Below are positions 1-5,797 of a DNA stretch of 5,797 bases, one piece after another. The notes beneath the pieces were generated by a model. The model made no database searches and was not told the origin of the DNA. It worked only from the letters and a program-made list of their open reading frames with translations. The translations under genes were made by a program, and so were the position numbers. The number at the start of each line of letters is the position of its first letter. The stretch's first letter is position 1. The stretch spans positions 1-5,797 of the forward strand of contig JAFZJT010000266.1 in assembly GCA_017553815.1 (NCBI GenBank), written 5' to 3'. Source of the stretch: Clostridia bacterium. Lineage in GTDB: Bacteria; Bacillota_A; Clostridia; Christensenellales; CAG-138.

Positions 1-36
1 CCGTTGATGAAAGTGCGCTTCTGTGGTATTCTTCAT
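1..36 (-). CDS. Possible start of a downstream minus-strand gene (12 codons visible)
   Basis: An ATG at 36-34 on the minus strand opens a frame (MKNTTEAHFHQR) that is still open at the left edge. AAAAGGA (54-48) lies 11 bases upstream, a little far for a ribosome site, and promoter-like sites lie at 80-91 and 176-205. Another in-frame ATG at 48 lacks a ribosome site. Too little is visible to assign a family, and it may not be real. If real, it lies in the same direction as essC and just beyond its terminal hairpin. Confidence 0.3.
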   Translation of the reverse strand, partial: MKNTTEAHFHQR

Positions 37-40
37 TACA

Positions 41-105
41 GGGAACATCCTTTTTGCTGTGGAAGTTGTTTTCAATTTAACTATACCACATGGGTTCCCT
101 TTTTT
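41..105 (+). terminator. Terminator-like inverted repeat with T6 tail, plus strand
   Basis: GGGAAC (41-46) pairs with GTTCCC (94-99), which is followed at once by TTTTTT (100-105). Inside, TGTGG (58-62) can pair with CCACA (86-90). The long loop makes this a weak terminator, but the T-run placement is right for plus-strand RNA arriving from the left edge. The stretch 86-90 can instead pair with 22-28, so two exclusive folds are possible. Confidence 0.3.
80..91 (-). promoter_or_regulatory. Possible leftward extended -10 promoter
   Basis: The minus strand reads ATGTGGTATAGT, close to the ATGTGGTATAAT of the regulator promoter at 5353-5364, with TG one base before TATAGT. Transcription would begin near 73. 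No clear -35 is present. A second candidate lies further upstream on the same strand: ATGACA (205-200), an 18-base spacer and TATCAT (181-176). Either could serve a minus-strand gene beginning near position 36. Confidence 0.3.
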
Positions 106-227
106 GTATCCTTTGTGTTACCTATGTATTGTACCAGAACACTTAAAACATTTTTACCATCTTATTATGATTATTATGATAGCATTCTTGTGATTGTGCT
201 GTCATTGATTGCTGTTTTGATAGACCA

Positions 228-265
228 ATGCCCTCGAATAATTGCTTTACTCTAATCGAGGGCAT
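228..265 (-). terminator. Hairpin directly downstream of essC, possible terminator
   Basis: ATGCCCTCGA (228-237) and TCGAGGGCAT (256-265) form a perfect 10-bp stem around an 18-base AT-rich loop, beginning seven bases after the essC TAG. The position suits transcription termination or protection of the mRNA 3' end. No U-tract follows on either strand, so it is not a classic intrinsic terminator. The hairpin is certain; its function is moderate inference. Confidence 0.5.
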
Positions 266-272
266 CAGCATG

Positions 273-3200
273 CTAAACAATATCTCTTTCGTCGGGATCA
301 GCGTGTTCACTATCCAGCACACCGCAAGGCATTACAAGTGAATGAATTCCGGAGCGGTACTTCATAAACAACTGATTGAAGCTGGGGTCAATCGAGTCAA
401 CCTTCGTGAGAGCGTATGGAAGACTGGCAAAAGCTGCCTTGTCGAACCTTCCTCCAAACAGTAAGAAGAACTCTTCCTGATTATAGTACTTAAGCGTTTC
501 GTTTCGCGCCGTCATCTGATCATCGTCCGGATAGAAGCCGGCACAGAAATAGATGTTTCTATAAGATAGCTTTTGGAAGAAACCCCAGAACCGCCCCTTG
601 ATATCTTCGTCTTCCTCGATTATGGCGCAGAAATCACTGAAACATTCGAATATAATAAGCAACGGGGTGGTCATTTCGCGAACATATTTCGCAGCCTTCC
701 GAGATTTACCGGTTGAATCAAGCGGTATGTTGTTTTGAACACAATACTCATCTCTGAGTTTGTTTGCGCAACGCACCTTCTCAAGTATTGTATCTGAAAC
801 ATGAGCAATGTTGTCAATAGTCATATCTAATGGATAAGCATTACAGATGTATTGCTCCAGGGGGATATCGTCGAACACACTTCCTGAAGAACGTTTCAGA
901 ATAATCACATCCATCTTATTAAAACCGGCAGCGGTAAGGATGTTTGAAAAAACCGGTTTAATTCCCTTGGGGTTTCCGAAATAGAGACTCATGCTTCTAA
1001 GCTGCTGCAAAGGCATGGCAACTGTTCTTAAATCGCCCAATGCAAATCCAATAGGGATTCGATCCGTGTCAAAGCCCGAACAGAAATCAGCATACGGCTG
1101 ATTAAAATCAACCATAGGCAGTTTGGGGACGCTTGCAATGCCTGAAAACTGCTGACTTAAACGATCAATGCGCTCCTTTAACGCGGATGACTGATTCTGC
1201 TCAGAAAGATTGGAGTCAAGCATAGCAACATGGTATTCTAACGGATTACCATCAATAACGCACATTCCTCTACCGTTTTTTTCGCTGGGAATCGATGAGC
1301 ATTTCACATCAAGCGCTTCGGTATAGTTGTATTTATCACCGCCAACCTGCAAAGCTGCACGAAGATCGATCTCCTGTTTTGCCCGGGAGCTTATCTCGTT
1401 TGTATGATTGCAAGTGAGAATAAACCGAATGCCAAAGTTAGCACCTTCGCGCAAGTAATTCTGAATATCACCAAGAATCTCTTCTCCACAAGCCAACGAG
1501 GGAAGATTCATGTAACTATCAACTACCACCAGTATCAAAGGAATTCGCTCGATCTTTCTGTATGCCTCAAAGGTGGTTACTTCTGCTTTTGAGAATTGTT
1601 CCTTTCTCTTGGCAACAATCCTCTTAATGAATTGCAGCATCCTTGTGATATCATCATCGTTTTCGTCAGTTAAGTATGCGCAGCAATGAGGAGCCTTCTC
1701 AAACACGCTAAGGACTTTATTGGAAAGATCGAGTATAAAGAACGCAACATCCTGTGGAGAATATGCGCTGACAAGCGAGTAGAGCATCGTACGGAGGAAA
1801 GTGCTTTTACCGCTGCCACTTGTTCCGACAAGCATCATGTTTCTAAAGTCAAGCATGTTAATGATAAATGGGAACTGGTTTTGGCGCTCAGGATCATCAA
1901 CAATGCCGATCAAAGCTTGTATTCCATTATCATTTGACTTGGGTACAACGCTTTGCAGTGCCGAGTAGTCAATTACATCGGGAAGCGGATCCAGCCATAG
2001 GCTTCTTGGTTTTATGTTCAGACGTTTAGCTAGGTCTGATAAGTACCGAACGACAGTAACAATTTGTTTTTCTCCTGTGGATTGACGCTTAGTTTCAGGC
2101 CGCGTTGAATGGATGGTTTGCCCTGAAGCATCCACGAATCTGATCGAGTGGTCTTTTTCGGACAAAACCTCCTCTTGAGGAGTGTACTCAGCACCGCACC
2201 AGGCTGATTGACCGAGCGCAAACAGTTCGTTATAACCAACCTGCAGATAAAACCTTCCCGTATTTTTAATCTCGACAGCTTCATGCCGCTTGAGCATTTC
2301 AGTACTATCGCTCTTATCTTGTACTCTCAAACAAACACGGAATCGTGTGTTGCTCCAAATCTGGTCATTCACAACACCGGACGGCTTCTGTGTAGCCAAA
2401 ATAAGATGTACACCTAAGCTACGCCCAATTCGAGCTGTACTGATAAGCTCATCCATAAATCCAGGCTGTTGTGATTTAAGCTCCGCAAACTCATCAGAAA
2501 TAATGAACAGATGCGGCAAAGGCTCTCTGACTTTATGATTTCTATACAATTTTTGGTAATCATAAATATCAATTGTACCGGCATTAGTATCAGCTTTTGC
2601 CTCATTGAACAACAATTGGCGTCGCTTGAGTTCGCTGTTTATTGAAACAAGGGAGCGTCTAATTGCTGTGCCATCGAGGTTAGTGATTGTGCCGACTATA
2701 TGAGGAAGCTTTACTCCCTGCTTTTCATTTATGAAGGCACCGGTAAGGCCGCCACCCTTATAATCGATTAGCACGAAAGCAACTTCATCAGGGCTGTAGT
2801 TGACAGCCATTGAAAGAATGTAAGTGATGATAAACTCGGATTTTCCGGAGCCCGTCATACCCGCAACCAGACCGTGCGGACCTTGCCGCTTCTCATGCAG
2901 ATCGAGATAGAATGTTTGTCCATCCGTGCCTACACCAACAGGTGCGGCAAGTGATTTTACGGGGTTATTGTTTTCCCATCGCTTAACTGGATTGAGATGT
3001 TCTACCTTGCCTGCATTGAACATTTCCAAAAATGTCAGCATACTGGGAAGCGAGTATTGAGAAGAATTAAGCATTAGCTTAGTCTTTTTCAACCTCGCAA
3101 TAGCTTCTGAGGACATATCTGTATCATATTTATCAAGAGAAAACTCCTGGTCATCTTCATCAGGATGCAAGTAATCCACAAGACGACAAGGTTTATTAAC

Positions 3201-4979
3201 GTTAATTACCTTGCTGCACTCTTTTGGCATTCCGTCAAAAGCGGCAATTAGAGAAAAACCGCAATAGCTGCCTTCGTTGAGGATTGTTTTAAATGTTTCA
3301 ATACTATCAAACAGTGATTTGCTCAGCGAAATCACTACATATGATGCTTTTGCTTTGCTGTCCTTTCTACCATGGCTTGAGGAATCTTCTTCAAAAGTAT
3401 CGTTTAGATACTTTGAGAGTTGCTGTGCGTCAACTGGAGCATTAACAAAAAACCTAATTGACTTATCATCGCTCCAGCAATGAGGCAGATATGGAACAAA
3501 GCCTAACTCTTTATCAAGCTTAGTCTCCGATATCAGTATCACTTTTACTTCATCATAGCTATGTGTCAATGCCAACTGAAGAATGAAGTTGCGAACAAAA
3601 ACATGCTTTGCCTCCGATGCACCAACAATACCAATAAAAGGATCGTCCTTTAACGATACCATTACCGGAGCATCTCTTAGATACGACGGCGTTTCGGCAA
3701 CCTCATACATTTCTTCTACAAGAAAATCTCTTTCCAGCTCGAACTTCTTCTGGGGATAGTTCTTTTTTGCAATCATGGGTATCTTCCCATAACCAATCCT
3801 GATCTTCAAGAAATCGTCATCAGTTTTTCTACGTTCCCACAGGCGGTTTTGCGTTGTGATAAAGCTTAAAACTTTATTTAGCTCAGGATAATTCTCGTTA
3901 AGCAGTGATTCCTCGTTGCTGCATTCATCAGCTATCTCTTGCGCTTTTGCCTTTAAGTATTCACGATATCGATCGGTTCGCATCTCTTCATACTTTTTTC
4001 TGTCTCCGTCGGTCATTCGCTGTGTAATTGCAGGAAAAACCATGTTAGAAAGCGAAGAAACTGCATTCATGATGTTTCCGGTAAGCAGGGCATTGCCACT
4101 CATCATCATTGAACTGCCAAATCTGAGCAGTAATGGCATTTTTGCAGCAGAAAGAGGCATCGGAGGCATTTCGATAGTAATCGGATCAGGATCGATTTTG
4201 ATCATTTTTCGTGGTTGGCGATCATACAATGAGCTCTCTCTTTGACTCAATGTATTGTCGTGATGTATGATGTCTTGAACGCGTTGTATTCGATGAATCT
4301 TCGGAGTGTGGAAACTAATCCTATTGTTGGCATTGTTAATTGAAACAAAACCCACTCCAATAATTATTGTTAATCCAACAATAAAAACACGGTCACCCAC
4401 AAAAAGAGGGGTACTTTCGCCATTGGACTCAATTCTCTTGCCGTTCACAAAAACACCATTGGTGCTGTTCAAGTCCGAGATGCTCCAACGGGATTCAGAT
4501 AGACTCAATTTGGCATGTCTTCTAGAAACAATATCGCTAGGATACTGAATGTCATTGTTTTCCAACCGACCAATAAAACAATCGGAAGGATCTGCGAGGT
4601 AATACGGTCTGAAAACATTGCTACCCTGCAACTCAAATTCGGAAAAGAAATAGTACTTCGCACTATCTATACAGACATTTACAATCAATTTGTCCGAGAT
4701 TTCAATAGATGGTCCAATTACTTCTTCGTATGGAGTGCTTGGATCATCTTTAAAAAAATAACCATTCCTTCCAGCGCGTGCAATCCAGCGGTTTGAAATT
4801 GCTTCGATGTATATGGGAATATCTTCATTGCCATCTTCGTTGAGGAATTTATACCGTCCTTCGCGTATAGCGGGAAGTGCGATTGACCTCATCTCTCCGT
4901 CATATGAGATTAACACCACCCTCATTGGCTGAAAGCTGGATGACGAGCCATTGTAAGATTGAGCTGACTGTGAATTCAT
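273..4979 (-). CDS. essC: EssC/YukB-type T7SS FtsK/SpoIIIE motor ATPase with N-terminal FHA domain
   Basis: Membrane-associated motor of the Firmicutes type VII (T7SSb) system, which by family knowledge binds WXG100/LXG substrates and powers their export. Residues are numbered from the ATG at 4979 (1568 aa; typical EssC is about 1480-1500). A divergent beta-rich first FHA-like region spans about 20-95. A clear FHA domain spans 134-208, with GR at 137-138, SRRHA at 152-156 and DLNSTNG from 169. Two weakly hydrophobic segments (281-319) occupy the usual transmembrane position and are followed by a charged helix (320-364). A degenerate ATPase-like module (GASEAKH near 453) comes next. D1 has Walker A GMTGSGKS (707-714), IDYKGGG (738-744), the acidic pair DE in IISDEFAEL (829-830) and ATQKPSG (862-868). 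D2 has Walker A GTSGSGKS (1052-1059) and VVVDS (1151-1155), with Ser where a catalytic Glu would sit. D3 (about 1311-1568) has lost its P-loop (GNPKGIKP, 1335-1342). The frame is intact and ends in TAG. No other T7SS gene adjoins it. The family call is very secure; substrates are unknown. Confidence 0.96.
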   Translation of the reverse strand: MNSQSAQSYNGSSSSFQPMRVVLISYDGEMRSIALPAIREGRYKFLNEDGNEDIPIYIEAISNRWIARAGRNGYFFKDDPSTPYEEVIGPSIEISDKLIVNVCIDSAKYYFFSEFELQGSNVFRPYYLADPSDCFIGRLENNDIQYPSDIVSRRHAKLSLSESRWSISDLNSTNGVFVNGKRIESNGESTPLFVGDRVFIVGLTIIIGVGFVSINNANNRISFHTPKIHRIQRVQDIIHHDNTLSQRESSLYDRQPRKMIKIDPDPITIEMPPMPLSAAKMPLLLRFGSSMMMSGNALLTGNIMNAVSSLSNMVFPAITQRMTDGDRKKYEEMRTDRYREYLKAKAQEIADECSNEESLLNENYPELNKVLSFITTQNRLWERRKTDDDFLKIRIGYGKIPMIAKKNYPQKKFELERDFLVEEMYEVAETPSYLRDAPVMVSLKDDPFIGIVGASEAKHVFVRNFILQLALTHSYDEVKVILISETKLDKELGFVPYLPHCWSDDKSIRFFVNAPVDAQQLSKYLNDTFEEDSSSHGRKDSKAKASYVVISLSKSLFDSIETFKTILNEGSYCGFSLIAAFDGMPKECSKVINVNKPCRLVDYLHPDEDDQEFSLDKYDTDMSSEAIARLKKTKLMLNSSQYSLPSMLTFLEMFNAGKVEHLNPVKRWENNNPVKSLAAPVGVGTDGQTFYLDLHEKRQGPHGLVAGMTGSGKSEFIITYILSMAVNYSPDEVAFVLIDYKGGGLTGAFINEKQGVKLPHIVGTITNLDGTAIRRSLVSINSELKRRQLLFNEAKADTNAGTIDIYDYQKLYRNHKVREPLPHLFIISDEFAELKSQQPGFMDELISTARIGRSLGVHLILATQKPSGVVNDQIWSNTRFRVCLRVQDKSDSTEMLKRHEAVEIKNTGRFYLQVGYNELFALGQSAWCGAEYTPQEEVLSEKDHSIRFVDASGQTIHSTRPETKRQSTGEKQIVTVVRYLSDLAKRLNIKPRSLWLDPLPDVIDYSALQSVVPKSNDNGIQALIGIVDDPERQNQFPFIINMLDFRNMMLVGTSGSGKSTFLRTMLYSLVSAYSPQDVAFFILDLSNKVLSVFEKAPHCCAYLTDENDDDITRMLQFIKRIVAKRKEQFSKAEVTTFEAYRKIERIPLILVVVDSYMNLPSLACGEEILGDIQNYLREGANFGIRFILTCNHTNEISSRAKQEIDLRAALQVGGDKYNYTEALDVKCSSIPSEKNGRGMCVIDGNPLEYHVAMLDSNLSEQNQSSALKERIDRLSQQFSGIASVPKLPMVDFNQPYADFCSGFDTDRIPIGFALGDLRTVAMPLQQLRSMSLYFGNPKGIKPVFSNILTAAGFNKMDVIILKRSSGSVFDDIPLEQYICNAYPLDMTIDNIAHVSDTILEKVRCANKLRDEYCVQNNIPLDSTGKSRKAAKYVREMTTPLLIIFECFSDFCAIIEEDEDIKGRFWGFFQKLSYRNIYFCAGFYPDDDQMTARNETLKYYNQEEFFLLFGGRFDKAAFASLPYALTKVDSIDPSFNQLFMKYRSGIHSLVMPCGVLDSEHADPDERDIV

Positions 4980-4988
4980 ATAAAGTAG

Positions 4989-4994
4989 CCTCCA
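4989..4994 (-). promoter_or_regulatory. Shine-Dalgarno site that fixes the essC start
   Basis: The minus strand reads TGGAGG here, followed by nine bases and then ATG at 4979-4977. An upstream in-frame ATG at 4997-4995 would make this site its second and third codons (Trp-Arg), and no purine-rich site precedes that ATG. The shorter protein starting MNSQSAQ is therefore preferred. This is read directly from the sequence; real usage is inferred. Confidence 0.85.
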
Positions 4995-5025
4995 CATAAT
5001 TTGTGTGAATCATATCCATATTATG

Positions 5026-5054
5026 ATTTTATCAGAAATACCACTAATAATCAA
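5026..5054 (-). promoter_or_regulatory. Predicted sigma-A promoter of essC
   Basis: On the minus strand, TTGATT (5054-5049) is followed by a 17-base spacer and TAAAAT (5031-5026), with TG one base ahead of the -10 giving the extended form TGaTAAAAT. Transcription would start near 5019 and leave a leader of about 40 bases before the ATG at 4979. Spacing and matches are good for a housekeeping promoter. It gives essC its own transcript, separate from any upstream T7SS genes. The -35 overlaps one copy of the repeated motif at 5053-5068, which would suit repressor control. Confidence 0.65.
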
Positions 5055-5068
5055 TGCTTTGCATAACA
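5053..5068 (+). repeat. Motif copy at the essC promoter (candidate operator)
   Basis: AATGCTTTGCATAACA is the second full copy of the motif, in the same plus-strand orientation as 5334-5350. It starts inside the essC -35 (5049-5054) and extends upstream of it. It runs into the perfect 8-bp palindrome ACAATTGT (5066-5073). Its place on a second divergent promoter makes a shared regulator plausible. Confidence 0.55.
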
Positions 5069-5333
5069 ATTGTACGTTTGTGTTTGTGTTGACTCCAAAA
5101 CTTGCATGAAACATGTGGTAAAACGCTATTGGTTTTCCAAATGGTGCAAATAGACCAAACGAATAACACAATGAAGATTGAAGAATCGCATAGATGTTTA
5201 TAAAAGCTTTTCTATTGATGACACAGGCGCCTCAGTTATCTGAGGGACGAATCATCTCGAAAGGCATATTGGCTTATGTAGAACTGTTGTGCGACAATAG
5301 GTTGGGAAGATAGACACGCATTTTTTAAATCTT

Positions 5334-5350
5334 AATGCTTGTGCATAACA
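5334..5350 (+). repeat. Motif copy at the regulator promoter (candidate operator)
   Basis: AATGCTTGTGCATAACA matches AATGCTTTGCATAACA at 5053-5068 except for one inserted base (G). Each copy contains ATGC and GCAT arms around a 3-4 base centre. This copy covers the -35/spacer region of the plus-strand promoter and overlaps the perfect 5-bp inverted repeat TTGTG/CACAA at 5339-5353. The repetition is seen directly; binding by the WYL-type protein is inferred. Confidence 0.55.
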
Positions 5351-5355
5351 CAATG

Positions 5356-5364
5356 TGGTATAAT
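5356..5364 (+). promoter_or_regulatory. Extended -10 promoter of the WYL-type regulator gene
   Basis: TGgTATAAT is a perfect -10 with an extended TG. Transcription would start near 5371, giving a leader of about 26 bases. No good -35 lies 16-18 bases upstream (TGCTTG at 5336-5341 is poor), which is tolerable for an extended -10 promoter. The would-be -35 and spacer are occupied by the inverted repeat TTGTG-CATAA-CACAA (5339-5353) and by the motif at 5334-5350, as expected for an operator. Confidence 0.7.
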
Positions 5365-5396
5365 AGCAATTAACATAATAGAAACGGAGTCACTAT

Positions 5397-5797
5397 ATGG
5401 CAGAAAAGAACCGACCGCTATACATCATACGATATCTGTGGGACAACACGGATGAGGAACATCCTGCGACAATAAAGGATATCTGCGCATACTTGGAAAG
5501 CAAGGGCATAACGCCGAACAGAAAGACTGTTGCGGCAGACCTGCTTGAATTGCAGGATTCCGGCTTCGACGTTGTATGCAACAGAAGCAGGCAGAATAAG
5601 TACTTCATTGGCTCCAGACTCTTGGAGATAGCCGAACTCAAAACCATAGTGGATGCGGTTCGTGCGGCAAAGTTTATTTCGCCCGCAAAGAGCCGTGCGC
5701 TTATAGAAAAACTATCCGCTTTCGCAAGCCCTTTTCAGGCGAAGGAACTGCAAGGCGAGCCTTTTGCGGATGGAATAGCAAAGACCGCCAATGAAGG
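5397..5797 (+). CDS. HTH/WYL-type transcriptional regulator, N-terminal part (cut by window edge)
   Basis: The first 133 residues of a DNA-binding regulator, open to the right edge. A winged-helix region spans about residues 7-70: helix RPLYIIRYLWDNTDEEHP, then TIKDICAYLESKGI, then the recognition helix PNRKTVAADLLELQDSGFDV, then a wing (RQNKYFIG). The TDEEHP...I...RK-V--D---L---GFD pattern is typical of clostridial and streptococcal WYL regulators (YafY-like), which are usually about 300 residues long. From 74 to 118 comes the helical linker (LLEIAELKTIVDAV, then FISPAKSRALIEKL) that normally leads into the WYL ligand-binding domain. That domain lies outside the window, so the WYL name rests on the N-terminal half. 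The start is supported by GGAG at 5386-5389, seven bases ahead of the ATG. The gene is divergent from essC and looks richer in G+C than the spacer. Control of essC and autoregulation are inferred. Confidence 0.85.
   Translation, partial: MAEKNRPLYIIRYLWDNTDEEHPATIKDICAYLESKGITPNRKTVAADLLELQDSGFDVVCNRSRQNKYFIGSRLLEIAELKTIVDAVRAAKFISPAKSRALIEKLSAFASPFQAKELQGEPFADGIAKTANE

Larger units (their letters stand above)
4980..5396. other. Divergent intergenic regulatory region between essC and the regulator gene
   Basis: About 417 AT-rich bases with promoters facing outward at both ends. Besides the two full motif copies there are partial relatives: CTTGCATGAAACATGTGGTA at 5101-5120 resembles the regulator promoter stretch 5339-5360, and ATAACACAATG at 5163-5173 is identical to 5345-5355. 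A hairpin CCTCAG-TTAT-CTGAGG lies at 5230-5245, without a T-run on either strand. TTGT-GCG-ACAA lies at 5287-5297, and a tandem GTTTGT pair at 5076-5087. No tRNA, known riboswitch or convincing gene is visible; one short open frame (5194-5313) is treated as a finding. Confidence 0.7.

Noticed and set aside
162..179. Perfect tandem repeat TTATTATGA x2, considered as an iteron or CRISPR-like repeat.
   Set aside because: Only two copies of a low-complexity AT-rich 9-mer; no further units, so no array or origin can be claimed.
1404..1937. Plus-strand open frames opposite essC (1404-1592, 1686-1937).
   Set aside because: They lie wholly antisense to conserved EssC D2 coding sequence, have no ribosome sites of note and no recognisable domains.
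2030..2605. Open frames on both strands (2030-2284, 2208-2417, 2290-2538, 2414-2605).
   Set aside because: All overlap the conserved D1 module of essC in other frames; their translations look like frame shadows, with no family signature.
3277..4796. Plus-strand open frames at 3277-3483, 3916-4245, 4306-4548 and 4515-4796.
   Set aside because: They are antisense to the degenerate ATPase module and the FHA region, which are clearly coding on the minus strand. The hydrophobic runs are reverse-complement artefacts.
5089..5124. TTGACT at 5089-5094 with TAAAAC at 5119-5124 as a third promoter.
   Set aside because: The spacer is 24 bases, too long for sigma-A, and no other -10 lies at the right distance.
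5129..5140. TTGG-TTTT-CCAA inverted repeat in the spacer.
   Set aside because: A four-base stem in AT-rich DNA is expected by chance and is not placed near either promoter.
5393..5647. Minus-strand 84-codon frame opposite the regulator gene.
   Set aside because: The plus strand here encodes a recognisable winged-helix protein with a good promoter and ribosome site; the antisense frame has neither.

Overview
The window shows an accessory locus of a low-to-moderate G+C Firmicute, most likely a clostridial or gut-type anaerobe. This rests on the EssC family type (FHA domains plus a three-module FtsK/SpoIIIE ATPase, the Firmicutes T7SSb form), on strong AGGAGG-like ribosome binding sites, on AT-rich spacers with extended -10 promoters, and on a neighbouring regulator of the WYL type common in clostridia. 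The species cannot be named from the sequence.

Layout. Positions 1-272 are AT-rich and mostly non-coding. They hold a 10-bp-stem hairpin just past the essC stop, several inverted repeats, a promoter-like site facing left, and possibly the first codons of a further minus-strand gene cut by the window edge. Positions 273-4979 (minus strand) are one very large intact gene for an EssC-type T7SS motor ATPase of 1568 residues. An in-frame ATG at 4997 would add six residues, but it overlaps the Shine-Dalgarno sequence of the ATG at 4979, so 4979 is the better start. Positions 4980-5396 are a divergent intergenic region with a promoter facing each way and a repeated motif (AATGCTT-(G)-TGCATAACA) lying on the -35 region of both promoters. 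Positions 5397-5797 (plus strand) are the first 133 codons of an HTH/WYL-type regulator that runs off the right edge.

How it may work together (inference). EssC is the hexameric motor that binds WXG100/LXG-type substrates and drives their export. Here essC has its own promoter and is divergent from a regulator, instead of following essA/essB in an operon. The shared motif at both promoters suggests that the WYL-type protein controls itself and essC. No WXG100, LXG, EssA, EssB or EsaA gene lies in the window, so whether this is a complete secretion system cannot be judged here.
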